Made by a program: the position numbers and the translations under genes. Below the pieces are notes generated by a model that saw only the letters and a list, made by a program, of their open reading frames with translations, ran no database searches and had not been told where the DNA came from. From Kitasatospora aureofaciens (GTDB lineage: Bacteria; Actinomycetota; Actinomycetes; Streptomycetales; Streptomycetaceae), in NCBI RefSeq assembly GCF_001188955.3, contig NZ_JPRF03000026.1:47056-111055 (forward strand): a stretch of 64,000 nucleotides of DNA. The letters run 5' to 3'. The first letter of the stretch is position 1. Each line of letters begins with the position of its first letter. Positions 58,994 to 64,000 of the stretch are shown here, piece after piece.

Positions 58994-59560
58994 CTACAGC
59001 TCGGTGAGGTCGACCTCCACCGGGTACGGCACCACGGCCTTCACCAGCCCGGTGAACAGCTCGTCCGTGCGGTAGGACCGGTCGGCGGCGTCCAGCACGT
59101 ACGTGTGAACGACCGGCACCCGGCCCACCGCCTGCTCGACCCGCCAGTAGAAGGGGATGCCGGCCTTGGCGTACTGGTCGAGCTTGACCACCCGGTCGGT
59201 GGTCTCCGAGCCCGGCGAGACGACCTCGACAAGCAGCAGTACGTTGCTCGGTCTGGCCGGAGTCTCGTGGACGGCGTCCCTGCGGTAGACCACCACGTCG
59301 GGCCGACGGTTGTTGAGCGGCACGTCCTGCAGCCGCACGTCGAAGTCGGTGTCGGCGTTCCAGTCCTCACCGCCCGCCTGGTCCAGGGCGTTCGCCAGGT
59401 ACCGCGCGAGCCGGTTGTGGAGAATCGAGGCGCTCGGACTCGCGACCACCATCCCGTCGACGATCTCTACGCCCGCACACAGTTCTTCAGTCCAGGAGTC
59501 GTACTCCTCACTGGTGATCTGCCGGTGCATCCACTCGGGTGCGATCATCTCGGCCGTCAC
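58994..59560 (-). CDS. Uma2-family (DUF820) putative endonuclease
   Basis: A 188-residue protein starting with GTG at 59560 (VTAEMIAPEWMHRQITSEEYDSW) behind GGGAGGT. The restriction-endonuclease-like core is seen in GVEIVDGMVVASPSASILHNRLARYL, the acidic RPDVVVYRRDA near residue 100, and VLLLVEVVSPGSETTDRVVKLDQYAKAGIPFYWRVE, which carries the ExV and K expected at the active site. The family is very common in actinomycetes and cyanobacteria, usually single, with no established role. It shows no toxin-antitoxin partner here. Confidence 0.88.
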   Translation of the reverse strand: MTAEMIAPEWMHRQITSEEYDSWTEELCAGVEIVDGMVVASPSASILHNRLARYLANALDQAGGEDWNADTDFDVRLQDVPLNNRRPDVVVYRRDAVHETPARPSNVLLLVEVVSPGSETTDRVVKLDQYAKAGIPFYWRVEQAVGRVPVVHTYVLDAADRSYRTDELFTGLVKAVVPYPVEVDLTEL

Positions 59561-59708
59561 GGTGTACCTCCCCGGTTTCCTGCGCGGGCCCGTGCTGCGC
59601 CACAGCCTCGTACGTCCACCGCCGGGACTTGGGATGGTTCGGGGACCGTTCGATATCCTCCGGGCGAGTGGTGGCGCCGAGGCCGCCGGGGGTGGGAGCG
59701 AGGACCGC

Positions 59709-61004
59709 ATGAAGTCGTCCGAGGGGCCGGTGCAGGAGGCTTCCTGGCAGTGGGACGGGGAGGCGGACGACGCGGCCGGGGCGCCCGGGGACGTGATCGG
59801 CGGGGGCGGGGACGGTCCCCGGTTGAGCAGGCGCGGGTTGCTGGTCGGGGCCGGGGCGCTAACCCTGGGCGGCGCGGCGTGGGCGGTCACCGGCGCGCAG
59901 GGCGGCGGGCCGGCACCGCGACCGCGGCCGACCTCCGTCGCGGGGCCGACGCCGCTGTGGACGTACCGGGGGCCGGAGGCGATGACCCCGGAACGGCTGA
60001 TGGTGCCGCCGGACCGGCCGGTGTCCCTGTCGAGGGCCGGTCTGCAGGTCCTGGACCCGGCCGACGGCGGCCCGAAGCGGCTGCTGAGCTTCGACCCGCC
60101 GCCGCCCAAGGACTGGCCGAGCGACCTCGAACGCCCCGCCGGGAACGTCGCGGTCCAGCGCGACTACCTCTACACCTCCGCCTCCCGGGGCCACCTGGAC
60201 GCCCATCACCTCACCGACCCGGCCGCCGACTGGAGCCTGCCGCTGCCCGACGACCTCCAGGGCGGGCTCCAGCTCACCGCCGTGGACGCCGGCGTCCTCT
60301 ACGGCTGTGTGCTGGGCTGGCCCCGCGCGGACAGCACCGTGCCGAGCAGCCGGCTCTTCGCCGTGCGGTTGGAGGAGCGGTCCCTGCTGTGGTCGGTCGC
60401 GGTCGACCGGCAGGAGCGGCCGGTCGCCCACGAGCACCTCGGCAACCAGCTGGCCTGTGTGCGGTCCCTCGGCACCGGCTCCGAGCTGGTGGTCCGGGAC
60501 TCCGCCACCGGCCGTGAGCTGTGGACCGCCCCGGGTGGCGGGGACCTGAGCTGGTGCACCGCCGTCGGGCGGAGCTTCCTCGTCCCGGACGGCAGCGGCG
60601 GTGTGCGCCTGCTGGGCGCGGACGGGAAGCCGGGCTGGACCCGCTCCCCCGCCCGGGGCGAGTCCTGGCGGGCGCTGCCGCCCGTCCCGGACGCCGTCCG
60701 GGTGTTGGTCCCGCGCGACGACGGCGTCGTCACCTGCCTGGAGACGGTCAACGGCCGGGTGCTGTGGTCCTGCAAGCTGCCGTTCCTGCTGGACCTCCGC
60801 AGCCGTCCGCTGCTCCACGAGGGCACGCTGTACGTTCCGGGCCCGGCGGCGGGCGGGGTCGGCGCGATCCACGCCGCGACCGGCGTCCTGGGGTGGACCT
60901 TCCGCGATTCCGGCCCCGGCCGGGACGTCTGGAGCCTCGCCTCCGACGGGGAGCGGCTCTACGCGGGCCACGACGAGGTCCTGCACGCCCTCCCGTTGAC
61001 CTGA
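59709..61004 (+). CDS. PQQ-like beta-propeller protein with N-terminal anchor
   Basis: A 431-residue protein starting MKSSEGPVQEASWQWDGEADD. Residues 38-62 (RLSRRGLLVGAGALTLGGAAWAVTG) form a membrane helix with an RR-containing start that resembles a Tat signal, so it may be exported or anchored. The rest consists of repeated propeller blades, for example DSATGRELWTAPGGGDLSWC, DDGVVTCLETVNGRVLWSCKLP and IHAATGVLGWTFRDSG. No catalytic or PQQ-binding residues can be assigned. Such proteins are often scaffolds or sensors. It precedes a kinase-like gene after 58 bases. Confidence 0.82.
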   Translation: MKSSEGPVQEASWQWDGEADDAAGAPGDVIGGGGDGPRLSRRGLLVGAGALTLGGAAWAVTGAQGGGPAPRPRPTSVAGPTPLWTYRGPEAMTPERLMVPPDRPVSLSRAGLQVLDPADGGPKRLLSFDPPPPKDWPSDLERPAGNVAVQRDYLYTSASRGHLDAHHLTDPAADWSLPLPDDLQGGLQLTAVDAGVLYGCVLGWPRADSTVPSSRLFAVRLEERSLLWSVAVDRQERPVAHEHLGNQLACVRSLGTGSELVVRDSATGRELWTAPGGGDLSWCTAVGRSFLVPDGSGGVRLLGADGKPGWTRSPARGESWRALPPVPDAVRVLVPRDDGVVTCLETVNGRVLWSCKLPFLLDLRSRPLLHEGTLYVPGPAAGGVGAIHAATGVLGWTFRDSGPGRDVWSLASDGERLYAGHDEVLHALPLT

Positions 61005-61062
61005 ATCGCCCCGCCCCGACCCGACTCGCCTTCGGCGACCCGACGAACGGCAGGATGACCTG

Positions 61063-61698
61063 GTGCAGGTACGCCCGATCTCCCCCGACAGGCTGGCCGA
61101 GCTGCTCGCCGACCGGATCACCGCGCTGCCCGGCTCCGGCGAGCGGTGGCTGCGGGTGGCCGTGGACGGCGCCGGGGCCGCCCGGCCCGAACTGCTCGCG
61201 GACGCCCTGGTGGAGCCGCTGAGGCTGCGCGGCCGCCCCGCGCTGCGGGTGTCGGCGGTGGACTTCCTGCGCCCGGCCTCGATCCGGCTGGAGTACGGCC
61301 ACCGGGACGCGGACGCCTTCCACGACCTCTGGCTGGACGACGGCGCCCTGCTGCGCGAGGTGCTGGACCCCCTGGAGCCCGGGGGCAGCGGCCGGGTGCT
61401 GCCCTCGCTCCGCGACCCGGCCACCGACCGCTCGACCCGCGCCGCGTACGTTCAACTCCCGCCCGGGGGCGTGTTGTTGCTGGACGGCGCACTGCTGCTC
61501 GGCCGCTGGCTGCCACTGGAGCTGACCGTCCATCTGGCGCTCACCCCGGCCGCGTTGGCCCGCCGCACCCCGGCCGACCAGCAGTGGACGCTGCCCGCCT
61601 TCGCCCGCTACGAGGCGGAGACCGGGCCGACCGAGGCCGCCGACGTCGTCGTCCGGGTGGACGACCTGCGGCACCCGGCCCTGGTCGAGCGCCCGTAG
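61063..61698 (+). CDS. Uridine-kinase-like protein lacking the P-loop lysine
   Basis: A 211-residue protein starting with GTG (VQVRPISPDRLAELLADRITALPG). It matches the actinobacterial uridine-kinase-like family in order: a first strand RWLRVAVDG, the region ALRVSAVDFLRPASIRLEYGHRDADAFHDLWLDD, and the later strand GVLLLDGALLL. The Walker A loop, normally GxxGAGKT, reads VDGAGAARPELL with neither the Lys nor the Thr. It probably cannot bind ATP in the usual way. It may be a non-catalytic homologue. It precedes a convergent Nei/Fpg gene. Confidence 0.78.
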   Translation: MQVRPISPDRLAELLADRITALPGSGERWLRVAVDGAGAARPELLADALVEPLRLRGRPALRVSAVDFLRPASIRLEYGHRDADAFHDLWLDDGALLREVLDPLEPGGSGRVLPSLRDPATDRSTRAAYVQLPPGGVLLLDGALLLGRWLPLELTVHLALTPAALARRTPADQQWTLPAFARYEAETGPTEAADVVVRVDDLRHPALVERP

Positions 61699-61742
61699 GG
61701 CCTGACCAGCCGATGCCGGCGGGCCCGGCAAGGAGCCGCCGG

Positions 61743-62549
61743 TCAGCCCCTGCCCACCGGGGCCGGTCCGCGCTGGCAGTACGGGCACCAGAACACCGCC
61801 CGGTCGCGCGGGGCTTCGCCCTGGCGCCCGGTCAGGACGGGCGTGACGCAGCGCGGGCAGGGCCGTCCGGCCCGGCCGTAGACCCAGTGGCGGTAGCCGG
61901 GCCGGGTGTCGCCGGTGGTGATGTGGCCGGGGCGCAGCTTGTTGGCCTCCAGCATCTGCCGGGCGCGCTCCACCAGCCGGTCGGGGTGCGGGACTTCGCC
62001 GATCTCGGTCCACGGGGTCACCCCCGCCACGAAGCACAGTTCGTTGGCGTAGACGTTGCCGATGCCGGCCAGGTTGCGCTGGTCGAGCAGGGCCTCGGCG
62101 AGCGGCCGGGCGGGGCGGGCGAGGAGCCGGCGGACGGCCTCGACCGGGTCCCAGTCGGAGCCGAGCAGGTCCGGGCCGAGGTGGCCGACGGCCCGCCCCT
62201 CGTCGGCGGTGCGCAGCAGTTCGACGACCGGGAGGCGGTAGCCGACGGCGGTGCCGTGCTCGGTGCCGAGGAGGGCGCGGATCTGCCAGGCGGGGCCCCC
62301 GCTCCAGCGTTCTCCGGGCCGGTAGACCTCCCAGCGGCCGTCCATCCGCAGGTGGGTGTGCAGGGTGAGGCCGCCTTCGAGGCGGGTGAGCAGGTGCTTG
62401 CCGCGCGGGCGGACCTCCAGCACCCGGCGCCCGGCGAGTGCGGCGGTCGCGTACGCGGGCACCCGCAGTTCGGCGCTGGTCAGCAGCTGTCCGGCGAGGG
62501 CGTCGTGCAGCCGGGCCGCCACGCGGTAGACGGAGTCACCTTCTGGCAT
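61743..62549 (-). CDS. nei: Fpg/Nei-family DNA glycosylase
   Basis: A 268-residue base-excision repair enzyme. It starts MPEGDSVYRVAARLHDAL, where PEGD after the removed Met gives the catalytic Pro1 and Glu2 of endonuclease VIII/Nei. KHLLTRLEGGLTLHTHLRMDGRW is the conserved DNA-binding block, LAGIGNVYANELCF the helix-two-turn-helix, and CPRC...WCPYCQR the C-terminal zinc finger. It removes oxidised pyrimidines and cuts the backbone. PEGD rather than PELPE marks it as Nei rather than Fpg. It is a single gene. Confidence 0.93.
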   Translation of the reverse strand: MPEGDSVYRVAARLHDALAGQLLTSAELRVPAYATAALAGRRVLEVRPRGKHLLTRLEGGLTLHTHLRMDGRWEVYRPGERWSGGPAWQIRALLGTEHGTAVGYRLPVVELLRTADEGRAVGHLGPDLLGSDWDPVEAVRRLLARPARPLAEALLDQRNLAGIGNVYANELCFVAGVTPWTEIGEVPHPDRLVERARQMLEANKLRPGHITTGDTRPGYRHWVYGRAGRPCPRCVTPVLTGRQGEAPRDRAVFWCPYCQRGPAPVGRG

Positions 62550-62600
62550 GACTCCATTCTGGTCCGCGTGGCGGCCCGGCGCGGCCCCGTCCCGGTGGCG

Positions 62601-63062
62601 CTACGGAGCGTGGGCACCGCCCTCGACGTGGCCCTCGCGCACCACGACGACCGGGCACGGGGCGTGCTCGGTGACGTGGCGGCTGACCGAGCCGAGCAGC
62701 ACGCCGGAGAAGCCGCCGCGGCCGCGGCTGCCGACGACCAGTACCGCGGCGCCCTTGGCGGCCTGCAGCAGGGCGCCCGCCGCGTTGCCGGGCACCACGC
62801 CCTCCCTGATCGGCACGCCCGCGTCCTGGCCGATCACCTTGGCGACACTCTCGGTGAGGGTCTTTCCGGCGAGTTCCTCCGGGTTGTAGGCCTCGGGCGG
62901 CACGGTCGTGCCGCCCCAGCCGTAGAAGGCCGGGTACTCCCAGGCGGTGACCGCGTCGACGGTCCCGCCGACGGCCCTGGCGTAGTCGACCGCCCAGCGC
63001 AGCGCCTCCTCCGAGGCGGGCGAGCCGTCCACACCGACGACGATCCGGGGGGTGTCACTCAT
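62601..63062 (-). CDS. Universal stress protein
   Basis: A 153-residue single UspA domain starting MSDTPRIVVGVDGSPASEEALRWAVDYARAVGG. The ATP-binding motif VVGSRGRGGFSGVLLGSVSRHVTEHAPCPVVVV (GxxGxxx9GS/T) is complete near residue 112, so it probably binds ATP. The first strand VVGVDGS carries the Asp that contacts the base. Such proteins help survive stress and starvation in the cytoplasm. It is a single gene between the glycosylase and the metalloprotease, all on the minus strand. Confidence 0.92.
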   Translation of the reverse strand: MSDTPRIVVGVDGSPASEEALRWAVDYARAVGGTVDAVTAWEYPAFYGWGGTTVPPEAYNPEELAGKTLTESVAKVIGQDAGVPIREGVVPGNAAGALLQAAKGAAVLVVGSRGRGGFSGVLLGSVSRHVTEHAPCPVVVVREGHVEGGAHAP

Positions 63063-63192
63063 GCCGTGTCTCCTTCGGTTGCTCCTGCTCGGTCCCAACG
63101 CGCCCAACATAGATCAAATCGGACAAACGGCCCCCGGTTGCCGCGCCGGGCCCGGCATTCCGGGCCCTGGCCCCCGACGGCCGCTGGCCGAC

Positions 63193-63993
63193 TCAACGGC
63201 GGTAGGCCGTCCAGGAGTTGGACATCAGCTGGACCTGGCCCGGGGTGAACCGGGTCATGCAGGAGTCGTAGCTGTAGTCCATGAAGTTGTGGATCGGGTC
63301 GAGTCCGCCGCCCGGGCAGCTGTGGCGGCCCTCGGGGCAGCCGTAGGCGGGGGTGCGCTCGGGCGGGGTGTCGTCCACGTAGTCGCCCGGGGGCAGGCAG
63401 CCGCCCTGGAAGGTGTGGAAGAGCCCGAGCCAGTGGCCGATCTCGTGGGTGGCGGTGTTGCCCTCGTTGTAGTGGGTGGCGGGGCCGCCGGGCAGCGAGT
63501 CGTCCAGGATGACCACGCCGTCGTCGGTCGGGTGGGAGCGGTAGGCGTCGGGGAAGGCCGACCAGCCGAGCAGGGACTCGCCGAGGTGGGCGGTGTACAG
63601 GTTGAGGGTGCCCTGGTCGCCCTTGCGCAGGGCGCTCTTCATCGCCTGTTCCGCGGTGGAGCCGGGCGTCATGCCGGTGTACCAGGCCGCGTTGTCGGTC
63701 CAGTCGGTGCCGGCCAGCACGAAGTGGAACGGGGTCGGCGTGTTGCCCTCGCCCTGGCCTCCGTAGGTCGCGTTCAGGTGGTCGATCTGGGCGGCGACGA
63801 CGCCCTCGTCCAGCCGGCCGGTGTCCCCGGAGTGGATCACGTGGACGTACACCGGGATGCCGGTCGGCGCGGCGGCCAGCGGGACGTGGGCGGGGCCGAG
63901 CTCGACGGCGGTGGAACCGAAGGCCGGGCTGGTGAGTCCGGCTGCCAGGACGGTCCCGGTCAGGACGGCGAGCGTCTTCTGCTTCCCACTCAT
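63193..63993 (-). CDS. Secreted M43-type zinc metalloprotease
   Basis: A 266-residue protein starting MSGKQKTLAVLTGTVLAAGLTSPAFGSTA, a Sec signal peptide. The zinc motif HEIGHWLGLFHTF (HExxHxxGxxH) lies near residue 183, and the Met-turn is in NFMDYSYDSCM near residue 238. GNTATHEIGHWLGLFH and CLPPGDYVDDTPPERTPAYGCP match pappalysin-like (M43) proteases. The end, FTPGQVQLMSNSW, is also typical. It probably cleaves proteins outside the cell. It is complete, ending seven bases before the window edge on its upstream side. Confidence 0.9.
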   Translation of the reverse strand: MSGKQKTLAVLTGTVLAAGLTSPAFGSTAVELGPAHVPLAAAPTGIPVYVHVIHSGDTGRLDEGVVAAQIDHLNATYGGQGEGNTPTPFHFVLAGTDWTDNAAWYTGMTPGSTAEQAMKSALRKGDQGTLNLYTAHLGESLLGWSAFPDAYRSHPTDDGVVILDDSLPGGPATHYNEGNTATHEIGHWLGLFHTFQGGCLPPGDYVDDTPPERTPAYGCPEGRHSCPGGGLDPIHNFMDYSYDSCMTRFTPGQVQLMSNSWTAYRR

Positions 63994-64000
63994 TTCAGTG

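Noticed and set aside
58994..59560. Toxin-antitoxin module with the Uma2 protein
   Set aside because: There is no small partner gene before or after it within a coupled distance.
1..64000. tRNA, rRNA or origin of replication
   Set aside because: No cloverleaf, rRNA segment or DnaA-box cluster was recognised on either strand.

Overview
This window comes from a very GC-rich actinomycete, most likely Streptomyces, Kitasatospora or a close relative. The evidence is the strong G/C third-position bias, frequent GTG starts, a SARP-type regulator, a PF04672-type methyltransferase, an Rpf/LysM muralytic enzyme, a multi-domain SpoIIE phosphatase, and many one-component and two-component regulators with four-nucleotide start/stop overlaps. 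No rRNA, tRNA, CRISPR array or replication origin was seen. I recognise about fifty real genes; only the PhzF gene at the left edge runs off the window.

Left part (1-6942): a PhzF-like enzyme, a DUF5937/ArsR regulator divergent from an MFS exporter with a perfect palindrome between them, a small hypothetical protein, an MBL-fold hydrolase followed by a SnoaL/NTF2-fold protein, and a ferredoxin-reductase-like flavoprotein preceded by five 14-bp tandem repeats. Two unrelated genes (the ArsR regulator and the hydrolase) share an 83-nt leader that encodes a conserved 26-residue MSERSER...ERSEVGA peptide whose stop codon overlaps the gene's ATG.

Accessory island (about 6943-19830): one leftward operon of six genes encodes a DUF6603 protein, two very large proteins of no family I can name, and three tandem paralogues. 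The paralogues share the first 259 residues and then switch abruptly to different fibre-like or jelly-roll-like C-termini. The island is bordered on the left by a frameshifted transposase tail next to a flavoprotein gene that looks chimeric at its 3' end. On the right is an orphan 3' fragment of a second copy of that flavoprotein gene. I read this as an element that entered the flavoprotein gene and displaced its native end. This is the best candidate here for an undescribed system.

Middle part (19987-39104): a GNAT enzyme; a small secreted protein; a YtrA-type GntR regulator with a DUF1648 membrane protein; an ABC importer of the nitrate/sulfonate class without a binding protein; a membrane protein and a methyltransferase; a two-component system divergent from an ABC exporter; an MDMPI-like protein; a DHA2 drug exporter beside a broken homologue tail; a dehalogenase-like hydrolase divergent from a SARP regulator; and an aldo/keto reductase divergent from its probable TetR repressor with two matching operators.

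Right part (39330-64000): a TerD protein, a P450, a secreted pyroglutamyl-peptidase-like protein with Ser in place of Cys, inorganic pyrophosphatase, a Mut7-C protein, an MFS exporter, a two-subunit molybdenum hydroxylase whose Tat leader is out of frame, an SDR, an Rpf/LysM enzyme with a long structured leader, a two-component system whose kinase carries an extra C-terminal extracytoplasmic domain, a SpoIIE phosphatase, a Uma2-like protein, a quinoprotein-like propeller, a kinase-like protein without a P-loop lysine, a Nei/Fpg glycosylase, a universal stress protein and an M43-type metalloprotease. These are mostly single-gene or two-gene transcription units of stress, transport and regulation, with no large metabolic cluster.
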